Assembly: GCA_964490935.1 (NCBI GenBank)
Contig: CAZBEO010000043.1
Coordinates: 1-28,914 of the forward strand
Direction: 5' to 3'
Source: JAQVYB01 sp964490935
Lineage (GTDB): Bacteria; Verrucomicrobiota; Kiritimatiellia; RZYC01
Length of the DNA: 28,914 bases
The position numbers were made by a program, and so were the translations under genes. How positions within the stretch are numbered: the first letter of the stretch is position 1; each line of letters starts with the position of its first letter. The notes under the pieces are model-generated. The model was given only the letters and a program-made list of their open reading frames with translations, ran no database searches and was not told the DNA's origin. Positions 21,033-28,914 of this stretch are shown piece by piece.

Positions 21033-23564
21033 ATGTTGTCATGCGGCCCGCTTTATGCCACACAACCGTGCATGAATAAGCGGTTCATTCGGGACCCACA
21101 AATCAACGACTGGATTCAGAGGCGGATGGGCATTCATCTGGTGATGGATGCCGCGCATCCCAATGCGTTTACCTGGGCGACGGTTGAACTGGCGTTGGCC
21201 CTGGATGCGCTGGGGATTTCGGTGAGCATTCCGCCGGCGGAAATTCACGCCTCCATCCCGGAATCCAAGGCGGCGGTGCTGCGTCGGTTGATGCAGCGAC
21301 CCGCCGAGCGGGCCGTTCATGTGAAGTGGTCGCATTTTTGGCCGCATCATTTGCATGCGCCGTTGTGCGGCGATGTGAATGTGGAAATCATGTGCACGAA
21401 TTACCGCTATCGAGCCGGGGCCAAACACCTGGACCCGTGGATGCGGCATGTGCAGTGCAATGGTTATCGAAAGGTGGCGGTGTCCTCGTTCAATCAGGAC
21501 GCGCTGGCAGACATCGGTTTCGATGCGGAGGCCTGTCCGGTCATTCCTCTGGGCTATTCGCCGGAAATTGAAGAGTTCTTTCCCGAGGGGTGCGAGTTGA
21601 AACGGGACGGGGATGATTTTCATGTGCTGCTGATGACCAATTCGCATGATCTGTATCGGTACGGAACGGACCTGGCGCTGAAGGCGTTCGCTGCAGCCTT
21701 TGCGGAGAATTCGCACGCGGTGCTGCACCTCAAGGATTACGGGGCCTCGCCCGATTCGCTGCTGCACACTTGGTTGAAGGATTACCCCGCGTTGCGGGTG
21801 GTTTGGCACAACGATTTTTTGAAGAAGGAAGAGTTGCTGAAGCTGTATGCCTCGATGGACTTGCTGCTTGCGCCATTTCGCGGCGAAGGCTTTTCCATGA
21901 AAATTTTGGATGCGATGGCGCTCGGCGTACCGGTGATGATGCCGCGCTTCGGTGGACCTGCGGATTATGCGGTGGAGGGCGCGTTTCTGCCGGTGCAGTT
22001 TCGCGAAGTTTCGGTGGGTCCCTGCTCGGATCGGGCGTCGTGGCCGTTGGGCGATGATATCTATTGGTGCGAGGCGGAGGAGGCCGATTTGATTCGGCAG
22101 TTGCGGGCTGCACAGGCGTCGCCTGAGTTGCTTCAACAGGTCGGCGCGCGTGCACGGGAGGCGGTTGTATCGCGTTATGCTTGGAGTCGAATTGCGCAGG
22201 ACTGGCTGAACGTGCTGGCGGGTTGGCATGAGACCTATCGTTCGACGGTTCTTTCCCGGACGCAGCCGGAAGGAAACGCGCTGAGTGTGATTATGCCCAC
22301 CAAAAACCGGCTGGATGTCCTGCCGGATACACTTCGCGCGCTGGCGCGGCAGACTATCCCGTCCGATCAATGGGAATTGCTGATCGTTAATGACTATGGA
22401 GATTTCGAGGCCTTACAGGAAGTCTGCAAGGCGCATGCAGAGGGTCTTCCACTGCAACTGATCGATAATCAAGGCGAGGGGGGTCGGTCCCCGGCGCGGA
22501 ATCTCGGAATCGAACGTGCCTGCGGTCGCATCCTCCTCTTTATGGGTGATGATATTCTTCCCGAGGATGAGGCCTTTTTGCAGCATCATCTCGACGCGCA
22601 TCAGCGGCATCCAGAACGGACGGCCGCTTTTCTGGGCTACACCGGCTGGGATGAAACCATGCCAGCTTCGGTGTTTATGGACATGCTGGTCGGGGAGGGT
22701 GGCCATCAGTTCAATTATTCGGACTGCCGCCCGGGCGAAGAAATTTCTTATCACAAATTTTATACCAGCAACGTGTCGGTGAAGCGGGCGTTTCTGCTGG
22801 AGCAGGAGCCGCTTTTCGACCCGATGTTTCCTTATGGGTTTGAGGACATTGAACTGGCCTATCGCTTGCATCTTCGCGGCATGACCTTCCGCTACTTGCC
22901 GGAGGCGCGTGCGGGGCATCGGCATCCGCAGTCGCCTGAGCGCTACCTGGAGCGGCAGCGGCACATCGGCGAAGACCTGTTTCTTTTTGCCCTGAAGCAA
23001 CCCTCGACTGACCTGGCCCGCGAGTGGATGCCGTCGATTCTATCCCTGGAAAAAAACAGGCTGGCCGGCTGGCCGGCCATGCCTGCTGATTTCCATCCGG
23101 AAATTCTGCTGCGGGAAATTCTTGGGTTATATAAGACGGCGATTCACTGGGTGGATCATCCGGTGGTTCATGCGGATGCGGAATGGGCCCGCTGGCAGGA
23201 CTGGATGGGTAAAACGCATCGCGGCATCTGGGAATGCGCGAATGAGATTGCGCTTCGTGAAGGGGTGGCGCGTGCGTGGAAACAGACGCCGGAAGACGAA
23301 GCCTCTGCGGTGGCGTGGTCGGTGCTGATTGGGCTCTCCCGCGTGACCGGCCCGAACGCCTTTTACCACCAGATGCCGGGGATGCCCGGTGCCGTCGCCC
23401 CGACGGCGGTGGAGCCGGTGTTTTTTCGGAATTCGCCCTTTATGTTTCATCTGAGCCACGCGCTACGGACCTGTCCGCTGTTGGGGCGGATCGTCTGCGC
23501 GGTGGAAAACTCCGCTCCCGTGCGGCGGATGAAGAGGAATCCGAGGAGAAATTTGACAGGATAA
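21033..23564 (+). CDS. Two-domain glycosyltransferase (GT4-like plus GT2-like)
   Basis: This 843-aa protein joins two glycosyltransferase domains. The N-terminal half (to about 400) has a GT-B, GT4-like end: LLLAPFRGEGFSMKILDAMALGVPVMMPRFGGPADY, with E285 and D293 at the positions of the usual EX7E pair, so the second acid is Asp. The C-terminal half starts LSVIMPTKNRLDVLPDTLRAL (from 417) and is GT-A, GT2-like. It has GGRSPARNLGIERA, LLFMGDDILPEDEAF, and SNVSVKRAFLLEQEPLFDP followed by the GFEDIELAYRLHLRG motif found in galactosyltransferase-type GT2/GT27 domains. It probably builds cell-surface polysaccharide; donors are unknown. No membrane segments are evident. ATG 21033 follows GGGGGG; an alternative start is M14 at 21072. 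Confidence 0.88.
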   Translation: MLSCGPLYATQPCMNKRFIRDPQINDWIQRRMGIHLVMDAAHPNAFTWATVELALALDALGISVSIPPAEIHASIPESKAAVLRRLMQRPAERAVHVKWSHFWPHHLHAPLCGDVNVEIMCTNYRYRAGAKHLDPWMRHVQCNGYRKVAVSSFNQDALADIGFDAEACPVIPLGYSPEIEEFFPEGCELKRDGDDFHVLLMTNSHDLYRYGTDLALKAFAAAFAENSHAVLHLKDYGASPDSLLHTWLKDYPALRVVWHNDFLKKEELLKLYASMDLLLAPFRGEGFSMKILDAMALGVPVMMPRFGGPADYAVEGAFLPVQFREVSVGPCSDRASWPLGDDIYWCEAEEADLIRQLRAAQASPELLQQVGARAREAVVSRYAWSRIAQDWLNVLAGWHETYRSTVLSRTQPEGNALSVIMPTKNRLDVLPDTLRALARQTIPSDQWELLIVNDYGDFEALQEVCKAHAEGLPLQLIDNQGEGGRSPARNLGIERACGRILLFMGDDILPEDEAFLQHHLDAHQRHPERTAAFLGYTGWDETMPASVFMDMLVGEGGHQFNYSDCRPGEEISYHKFYTSNVSVKRAFLLEQEPLFDPMFPYGFEDIELAYRLHLRGMTFRYLPEARAGHRHPQSPERYLERQRHIGEDLFLFALKQPSTDLAREWMPSILSLEKNRLAGWPAMPADFHPEILLREILGLYKTAIHWVDHPVVHADAEWARWQDWMGKTHRGIWECANEIALREGVARAWKQTPEDEASAVAWSVLIGLSRVTGPNAFYHQMPGMPGAVAPTAVEPVFFRNSPFMFHLSHALRTCPLLGRIVCAVENSAPVRRMKRNPRRNLTG

Positions 23565-23937
23565 ACAGGATTGGCCGGATTTGCGAAAAAACGCAAAATC
23601 GAACAAATTTTGGGAGGGACGCTGTCCTCAGCGTCCTTTTGTTTATCTCCAGCTCATTCCTTATTTCTCTTGGTCTCCGCACGGCTCGCGGGGACGCTCG
23701 CCCTCCCGAAACGTCGCTCACTCTCCGCTTGGCCCGTGGGGACACGGGCCCTCCCAAGAGGGGAAAAAGGGCTGCCTCGAAGACTCGTTGTCCCAGCACT
23801 CCAAAGAATCGGCGAACACATCAAGAACACGCCCTGTTTTCTCACGAAATGTCCGGAAGAACCAAAAAAACGCATAAAAACGCCTGAAAGGGCCTGGCTT
23901 TTCACTACGAAACGTCCCTCCCGGGTTTTGTTTTGTT
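23551..23937. repeat. Right arm of mirrored repeats after the glycosyltransferase
   Basis: Starting inside the gene's last codons, the inverse of unit F (23551-23580, GACAGGATAAACAGGATTGG) is followed by inverted unit A (23612-23688, perfect stem-loop GGACGCTGTCCTCAGCGTCC at 23617-23636). Then come a GGCTCGCGGGGACGC segment (23683-23697), hairpin GGCCCGTG-ggga-CACGGGCC written as GGCCCGTGGGGACACGGGCC (23731-23750), and inverted unit E (23832-23914). No gene is supported between 23565 and 23937. Confidence 0.7.
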
Positions 23938-26265
23938 CTATTTTTTCTTTTCCTGCAGGGCGTTCCATACGCGCTCGGGAGTGAAGGGGAATTCGCGCAG
24001 GCGGATGCCGGCGGCGTTGAAGAGGGCGTTGTTGATGGCGGGCGCGGCGCCGTTGATGCAGATTTCGGATACGCTCTTGGCACCGAAGGGGCCAGTCTCT
24101 TCATAACTCGGCACGAGGATGGTCTTGAGGATGGGTTTATCGCGCATGGACCAGATGTGGTAGTTGTGGAAGGAGGCGTTGGTCATCTTGCCGCCCGAGT
24201 CGAACAGATATTGTTCGGTCAGGGCGTAGCTGAGGCCGTTCATGACGCCGCCTTCGGTTTGCCCTTCGGCCAGTTTGGGATTGATGGCGGTGCCGCAATC
24301 CACGGTGGCAACGTACTGGATGAGCTTGATGCGTCCGGTGAAGGTATCGAGTTCCAGTTCCACAAAATGCGCGGCGAAGGGTGGCGGCGATTTGTGGGTG
24401 ATGTGCGAGGCGCTGTCCATGATCTGAAACTGATTTTTCTGATAGAGCGCGTAGAGGCATATTTCGGAGTAGGTGACCTGCCTGCCGTCGGCGGAGAAGG
24501 CGGTGCTGTCGCGTGCTTCGAGAGACTCCACGGGCACTTCCAGCATTTCGGCGGCGACGCCAAGAATCTGATTCAGCACTTTGACGGCGGCTTTGCGGAC
24601 GGCTTCGCCGCTGAGGTAGGTGGTGCTGGATGCGTAGGCGCCGACATCGAAGGGGGTGAGATCGGTATCGGAGGAATAGACGATCATTTGTTCGATGGTG
24701 GTGTGGAGGGCTTCGGCGGCGATCTGGCCGAGGACGGTATCGCTTCCGGTGCCGAGGTCGGTGGCGCCGATGGTGAGGTTGAAGGAGCCGTCGTCGTTCA
24801 TTTTGATGGCGGCGGCGCCCATGTCGATTTCAGGCACGCTGGAACCCTGCATGAGGCAGCACATGCCGATGCCGGTGCGGTAGCGTCCGGTTTTTTCGGT
24901 GTGGGGTGTGCGGCGTTCCCAGCCGATGGCTGCGGCGCCCTGAATGATGCACTGATCGAGGGCGCAACTGCCGATGGTCATGGGGGTGCCTTCCTTGCCC
25001 TCGCCGAGGGCCTGGAAGACGGGTGATCCATCGCCGCTGCGGATGTGGTTTTTCTGACGGAAGACGAGGGGGTCCATGCCGATGGCCTCGGCCATTTCGT
25101 CGATCTGCGTTTCGACGGCGAAGAAGGCCTGCGTGGCACCGAAGCCCCGGTAGGCACCGCCTACGGGGAGGTTGGTGTAGACGACGCGTGCGTCGAAGTG
25201 AATGTTGTCGCATCGGTAAAGCGGAAGGACTTTGCTGCCGCAGCAACTGACGACGGTGAGGCCGTGCCCGCCATAGGCGCCGGTGTTGTTGATGGCGTCC
25301 ATGCCGAGTGCGGTGATTGTGCCGTCTTTCTGTACGCCGGTGCGGATGCGCAGGCGGATAGGATGGCGGGTGCGCCCGGTGCGGAAGTTTTCCGCGCGGG
25401 TGAGTTGCCAGAACACGTGCCGCCCGGTGCGCAGGGCCATGAGGGCGACGACATCTTCGAGGAGCATTTCCTGTTTGCTTCCGAAGCCGCCGCCGATACG
25501 CGGCTTGATCACGCGAATCTGCCGCACGGGGATACCGAGGGTGCGGGCGACGATGCGGCGCGCATGGAAGGGGACCTGAGTGCTGGTTTCAATGACCACG
25601 CGTCCGCGTGCGTCGATGTGCGCCATGGAGATGTAGGTTTCGATGGGGCAGTGCTGCGCGTAGGGGGTTTCGTAGGTGTAGTCGAAAGAGTAATCCGCCT
25701 CCGCCAGCGCCTGGTCGAATTCACCGGATTCCATGCCGACTTTGGCGACGATGTTGTGTTCGGGTTCGTAGGGTACGGGAATGGGAATGCAGGCTTCGGG
25801 TTCATCGTGAATGATGGGCGCGTCGGGTTCGAGGGCACGATCGACGGTGAAGACCGGTTCGAGGAGTTTGTAGGTGACCTCAATAACCTTAAGGGCTTCT
25901 TCGGCCTGTTCCGGGGTTTCGGCGGCGACGGCGGCCACGCGGTCGCCGACATAGCGCACTTTTTTATCGAACATGAAGGTATCGTAAGGGGAGGGTTCGG
26001 GGAAACCCTGGCCTGCGGTGCAATGGATGTTGCGCGGGGTGTTGGTGTGGCATAGCACGCAGCATACGCCGGGCATGGTCTCGGCCTTGCTGATGTCGAT
26101 GGAGGTAATTTCGGCATGGGCGTGTGGGCTCCAAAGCATCTTGACGTGCAGGGCGTCGGAGGGCTTGAGATCGGCCACGTAGGATTTGCGTCCGAGGGCG
26201 AGTTGTAGTCCGTCGATTTTCAGTACCGAATGATTAACCACAGAGAAGGCTTCTTTTTTCATCAT
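23938..26265 (-). CDS. Molybdenum hydroxylase large subunit, xanthine dehydrogenase family
   Basis: The 775-aa Mo-cofactor subunit starts at ATG 26265 (MMKKEAFSVVNHSVLKIDGL), preceded by AAGGAC; a second ATG follows directly. N-terminal a/b hammerhead domain: YVADLKPSDALHVKMLWSPHAHAEI and KVRYVGDRVAAVAAETPEQAEEAL. The Mo-binding domain shows RIGGGFGSKQEMLLED, NLPVGGAYRGFGATQAFFAVE and the catalytic segment GPFGAKSVSEICINGAAPAI (Glu734). AYRGFG keeps the arginine used for purine binding in xanthine dehydrogenases, and GAKSVSE resembles the form common in anaerobes, so purine hydroxylation is likely but other heterocycles are possible. It overlaps the 2Fe-2S subunit stop by one base (TAATG). 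Confidence 0.93.
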   Translation of the reverse strand: MMKKEAFSVVNHSVLKIDGLQLALGRKSYVADLKPSDALHVKMLWSPHAHAEITSIDISKAETMPGVCCVLCHTNTPRNIHCTAGQGFPEPSPYDTFMFDKKVRYVGDRVAAVAAETPEQAEEALKVIEVTYKLLEPVFTVDRALEPDAPIIHDEPEACIPIPVPYEPEHNIVAKVGMESGEFDQALAEADYSFDYTYETPYAQHCPIETYISMAHIDARGRVVIETSTQVPFHARRIVARTLGIPVRQIRVIKPRIGGGFGSKQEMLLEDVVALMALRTGRHVFWQLTRAENFRTGRTRHPIRLRIRTGVQKDGTITALGMDAINNTGAYGGHGLTVVSCCGSKVLPLYRCDNIHFDARVVYTNLPVGGAYRGFGATQAFFAVETQIDEMAEAIGMDPLVFRQKNHIRSGDGSPVFQALGEGKEGTPMTIGSCALDQCIIQGAAAIGWERRTPHTEKTGRYRTGIGMCCLMQGSSVPEIDMGAAAIKMNDDGSFNLTIGATDLGTGSDTVLGQIAAEALHTTIEQMIVYSSDTDLTPFDVGAYASSTTYLSGEAVRKAAVKVLNQILGVAAEMLEVPVESLEARDSTAFSADGRQVTYSEICLYALYQKNQFQIMDSASHITHKSPPPFAAHFVELELDTFTGRIKLIQYVATVDCGTAINPKLAEGQTEGGVMNGLSYALTEQYLFDSGGKMTNASFHNYHIWSMRDKPILKTILVPSYEETGPFGAKSVSEICINGAAPAINNALFNAAGIRLREFPFTPERVWNALQEKKK

Positions 26266-26738
26266 TAATGTCCTTTCCCCTGTGCGATGACTTTGTGCAG
26301 GGCCGTCCAGATTTTTTCGTAGCCCGTGCAGCGACAGATGTTGCCATCCATGCTCAGGCGTATTTCCTCTTCGGAGGGTTCGGGCTCGCGGTCCAGCAGG
26401 GCCTTGGCCGACATGATCATGCCGGGAATGCAGAAGCCGCACTGTACAGCGCCTTCCTCGACGAGCGCCTGCTGGAAAGGATGCGGTTTGTCGAGCGAGC
26501 CGACACCTTCGGTGGTCCAGATTTCCTGTCCATCGGCTTGAAAGGCGTAGAGGATGCAGGAGTAGACGGCCTCGCCGTTCATGATGATGGTGCAGGCACC
26601 GCAGGCACCCTCGCCGCATCCGAATTTAACGCTGGCATAGCCGTGGTCGCGCAGGACGGTTTGCAGGCGGGTATCCGGATCGACTGAAAATTCTTTTTGG
26701 ACGCCGTTGATTTTGCAGGTGATGGTTTTGCGATTCAT
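26265..26738 (-). CDS. Molybdenum hydroxylase 2Fe-2S subunit
   Basis: The 157-aa product carries two [2Fe-2S] clusters. The plant-type ferredoxin motif is KFGCGEGACGACTIIMNGEAVYSC and the second, helical cluster is QCGFCIPGMIMSAKAL plus NICRCTGYEKI. It passes electrons from the molybdenum centre to the FAD subunit. The start at 26738 follows AAGGAGGC with ideal spacing, and the ATG overlaps the FAD-subunit stop (ATGA). The length is typical for XdhC/CoxS-type small subunits. A longer upstream reading only translates the neighbouring gene out of frame. Confidence 0.95.
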   Translation of the reverse strand: MNRKTITCKINGVQKEFSVDPDTRLQTVLRDHGYASVKFGCGEGACGACTIIMNGEAVYSCILYAFQADGQEIWTTEGVGSLDKPHPFQQALVEEGAVQCGFCIPGMIMSAKALLDREPEPSEEEIRLSMDGNICRCTGYEKIWTALHKVIAQGKGH

Positions 26739-27583
26739 GAGTGCCTCCTTTGCGCGTCCTGCGCGGCTTGTTCGACGGCATCCGCGAGAGTGGTCGCGGC
26801 GAGGTGTCGAATGTAGTCTTTGGTCATGCCTTCTTTGGGGAGGAAGGAGAGGGGCTTGAGGGCGGCGGTTACGGCCTGATCCAAGGCGGGGCGGTCCGAG
26901 GGATCGCTTCCGGCCAGGGCCTCTTCGAGGGTGCCGATGCGAGTTGGGAAGGGGATGCAGGCCCCAAGGGCTAGGCGGCAACTTGTGGCGAGTCCATCCT
27001 TCATGGTGACGCGGGCTGATGCGGTGGACATGCTGAAGGATTCGGATTTCATACGCTGTTTGATGTGCGCGAATCCGGTGTTCGGGGCGAGCGGCTTGAC
27101 TTCGATAGAGGTCAGCAGGTCGCCCGTCGTGAAGAGGGTGGTCGGTTGGGTTTTGAAGTACTCGTCCACGGTGTAGGTGCGTGGGTCCTTGCCCTGCATC
27201 AGAATTTTCCCATCGAGCGCGAGGAGGGCGACGGGTAGGTCCGCCCAGGGGAATACGCGGGCGATGTTTCCGCCGAGAGTGGAGATGTTGCGTATCTGGT
27301 GAGAGGCAATCTGGGCGACCACGCCGTTGAGTGCCCAGCCCTCGGCTTCAAAGCGGTGCAGCGTGGTGAGCGGAGTGCCCGCACCAATGACGAAAGCCTC
27401 CGGCGTGCTGCAGATGCCCGCGAGGTCCAGTCGGTTCAGCAGGACAGCGGTTCGTGCGGGGCCGTCGGCATAGAATTGAAAGGCGGTGCATCCGGCGGCG
27501 GGTATTCCGCTTTCGCCCAATTCGAGAAGCGCCGCTCGGGCATCCGGTACGGTTTCCGGCATGATAAAATCCACGATTTTCAT
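26735..27583 (-). CDS. Molybdenum hydroxylase FAD-binding subunit
   Basis: The 282-aa product has the CO-dehydrogenase flavoprotein fold: AAGCTAFQFYADGP at the N-terminus, FVIGAGTPLTTLHRF, then ASHQIRNISTLGGNIARVFPWADLPVALLALDG, where IRNxxTxGGN binds FAD. A C-terminal domain follows with LAPNTGFAHIKQRMKSESFSM and ALGACIPFPTRIGTLEEAL. The ATG at 27583 follows AGAAGGAGAATCAC. It is first in the three-gene Mo-hydroxylase operon and lies 52 bp downstream of the cheV-like gene, so read-through is possible. Electron acceptor, presumably NAD, is inferred. Confidence 0.93.
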   Translation of the reverse strand: MKIVDFIMPETVPDARAALLELGESGIPAAGCTAFQFYADGPARTAVLLNRLDLAGICSTPEAFVIGAGTPLTTLHRFEAEGWALNGVVAQIASHQIRNISTLGGNIARVFPWADLPVALLALDGKILMQGKDPRTYTVDEYFKTQPTTLFTTGDLLTSIEVKPLAPNTGFAHIKQRMKSESFSMSTASARVTMKDGLATSCRLALGACIPFPTRIGTLEEALAGSDPSDRPALDQAVTAALKPLSFLPKEGMTKDYIRHLAATTLADAVEQAAQDAQRRHS

Positions 27584-27635
27584 GTGATTCTCCTTCTAGG
27601 TGCGGGGTGTTCGAGGGGTTCGCCCGTTATATTTT

Positions 27636-28598
27636 TTATGAGTCCGCTTCAACGAGGTGACGGCGGATCATGGCCATCAGATCAGCCAGTTGCGGCTTGC
27701 ACAGATGGTAGTCCGCGCCCACTTGTTTGCATTTGATTTCCATCTGTTCGTTGATCAGGGAGGAATAGATGGCCACAGGAATGCCAGCGGTGACGGGGTT
27801 TTCCTTGAGGAGACGGCAGAGGGTCAAACCGTCCATTTGGGGCATCTCGATGTCGGTGATCACAAAGTTGAAGAATTCGGTGATTGGGCGTTTTTCATCG
27901 GCTGCTTTTTTCAGGCTGCTCTTGATGGCGTCATAGGCGGCCAGTCCGTTGGAGTAGTCCTGTACGTTGGCGTAGCCGCCTGCCCGTAGAATCTGAATCA
28001 TTTGCGTGCGGATAAAATTGGAGTCTTCTGCGAGCAGGATGCGCATCGAGGAGGTGGTTGCCTCGGATTCGATGGGTTGGTCCTCCGGCGGTTTCCCCGC
28101 GATACCCAGTAAGGCAATGATGTGTTCGAGATCGACAATTAAGACCTCGGCTTTATCGATATTGACGGAGCTGATGATGCAGCAGCTTTGTTTGGCAAGC
28201 ATTTCGCTCATGGGCTGGATGTCGGTCCAGGAGAGGCGGTGAATGCGGCGCACGCCGTCGATGTAGAACCCGCAGACCACGCCGTTGAATTCGCAGACCA
28301 TGACCAGCGGCTTTTCCTCGCGATTGATATTGGCCATGCGGAGGGAGGTGCCCAGATCGATCAGGGGGATGGTGCCTTCGCGATAGAGGTAGACGCCCAT
28401 CATGGAGGGGGAAGACTCGGGAATCCCGCTTCGCCGCTCCGGTTCGTATTGGATGATTTGTTTTACCTTGGCCACGTTGACGCCGAAGCTTTGCCCGCGC
28501 AGGACGAATTCCAGCAGCTCGACTTCGTTGGTTCCCGATTCCAGCAGGATTTCCTGTCGCTCCTCTTCCATCTCCATGGTCGCAGTTTGAGACGCCAT
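27636..28598 (-). CDS. cheV: CheV-type chemotaxis coupling protein (CheW plus receiver)
   Basis: The 320-aa product has a CheW domain (about 25-170: LLEFVLRGQSFGVNVAKVKQIIQY, GVYLYREGTIPLIDLGTSL) and a receiver (about 185-318: MRILLAEDSNFIRTQMIQIL, FNFVITDIEMPQMDGLTLC with acceptor D249, IYSSLINEQM, KPQLADLM). This is the CheV arrangement, coupling receptors to CheA with phosphorylation-tuned output. The ATG follows GGGAGAA. It is separated from the Wsp-like operon by 16 kb, so partnership with that kinase is only a possibility. The Mo-hydroxylase genes follow downstream. Confidence 0.92.
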   Translation of the reverse strand: MASQTATMEMEEERQEILLESGTNEVELLEFVLRGQSFGVNVAKVKQIIQYEPERRSGIPESSPSMMGVYLYREGTIPLIDLGTSLRMANINREEKPLVMVCEFNGVVCGFYIDGVRRIHRLSWTDIQPMSEMLAKQSCCIISSVNIDKAEVLIVDLEHIIALLGIAGKPPEDQPIESEATTSSMRILLAEDSNFIRTQMIQILRAGGYANVQDYSNGLAAYDAIKSSLKKAADEKRPITEFFNFVITDIEMPQMDGLTLCRLLKENPVTAGIPVAIYSSLINEQMEIKCKQVGADYHLCKPQLADLMAMIRRHLVEADS

Positions 28599-28668
28599 AC
28601 CCGGTTCTCCCTTGACTTATTTTTTGACAGCCCGTCACCTGCCAGCGTGTTCCGACGAATAGTGAGTT

Positions 28669-28697
28669 ATCATAGAAGGGAGTCTCTTTGCGGTAAA
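28669..28697 (-). promoter_or_regulatory. Putative promoter of cheV
   Basis: On the minus strand TTTACC (28697-28692), 17 bp and TATGAT (28674-28669) lie about 70 bp before the ATG. The -10 box is strong and the -35 box weak. Confidence 0.45.
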
Positions 28698-28787
28698 GGG
28701 AAAAGGTATCTGCAGGAGCGAAAAAAACGGGTAGGACGGTGTGTAAAACGTGGGCGAAAAAAAGAAAAGAAGGCCGGAAACAGTTTC

Positions 28788-28816
28788 TTGACTTATCGAA
28801 TGAGTCTTCATATTGT
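28788..28816 (+). promoter_or_regulatory. Promoter of tRNA-Gln
   Basis: TTGACT (28788-28793), exactly 17 bp and TATTGT (28811-28816) lie about 42 bp before the tRNA 5' end. Confidence 0.6.
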
Positions 28817-28858
28817 GTAGCGCTCTATTTCAAATACATGGCGATTTCCCGAACAAAT

Positions 28859-28914
28859 TGCCCGATGGTGTAATGGTAGCACACGGCCCTTTGGAGGCCA
28901 GAGTCTAGGTTCAA
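28859..28914 (+). tRNA. tRNA-Gln (anticodon TTG), 3' end cut by window edge
   Basis: The 5' part of a cloverleaf is visible: acceptor strand TGCCCGA, D arm GTGT-AATGGTA-GCAC, anticodon stem CGGCC/GGCCA with loop CTTTGGA (anticodon TTG), and the start of the T arm (CTAGG-TTCAA). The outermost anticodon-stem pair is a C-A mismatch. The 3' acceptor strand lies beyond the window. Confidence 0.85.

Noticed and set aside
24157..26055. Long plus-strand frames across the Mo-hydroxylase genes
   Set aside because: They are antisense shadows of a clearly real minus-strand operon and are low-complexity Gly/Asp/Val-rich.

Overview
This is an ordinary bacterial chromosome segment of moderately high GC, with one accessory block in the middle. 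The organism is most likely a member of the PVC group, probably Kiritimatiellota or a close relative. That is an inference: gene-free gaps are filled with families of GC-rich hairpin repeats, there is a phased array of TTCCAATGATTGGAA palindromes, and the proline-tRNA ligase is of the archaeal/eukaryotic-like type. No rRNA or marker gene fixes the taxonomy.

Left region (1-8.2 kb). An AbrB/PIN toxin-antitoxin pair lies at the edge. Next comes a translation neighbourhood centred on proline: proS (minus), then divergently an EfpL/YeiP-type EF-P paralogue followed by an M3 oligoendopeptidase, then tRNA-His, then canonical EF-P (modifiable lysine K32) overlapping or abutting its beta-lysyl ligase epmA. 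The proS-efpL gap holds six TTCCAAtgaTTGGAA boxes with starts 31, 31, 31, 31 and 41 bp apart, close to whole helical turns, running into the efpL leader. A small lipoprotein gene closes the region.

Middle (8.3-11.8 kb). A two-gene signalling operon with a good promoter encodes a WspD-like CheW protein with a four-cysteine N-terminus, and a WspE-like hybrid CheA with two HPt domains and a C-terminal receiver. No chemoreceptor, methyltransferase, methylesterase or GGDEF output gene is adjacent.

Accessory block (about 11.8-20.6 kb). It has patchy, locally lower GC and contains broken genes: a PIN toxin with an internal deletion and its partner, an intact UPF0175/DUF3368 toxin-antitoxin pair, a frameshifted transposase, a large PLD-nuclease/DEAD-helicase of the DUF3427 type, dinD flanked by two remnants of a type I methyltransferase (hsdM), a possible group II intron ORF leader relic, and a HigB/HigA-like pair with a visible operator in its promoter.

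Right region (20.6-28.9 kb). A two-domain glycosyltransferase gene is bracketed by a mirrored set of dispersed repeats. A three-gene molybdenum hydroxylase operon of the xanthine dehydrogenase family (FAD, 2Fe-2S and Mo subunits, overlapping stop/start codons) lies 52 bp downstream of a CheV-type coupling protein. The window ends inside tRNA-Gln(TTG), which has a near-consensus promoter.
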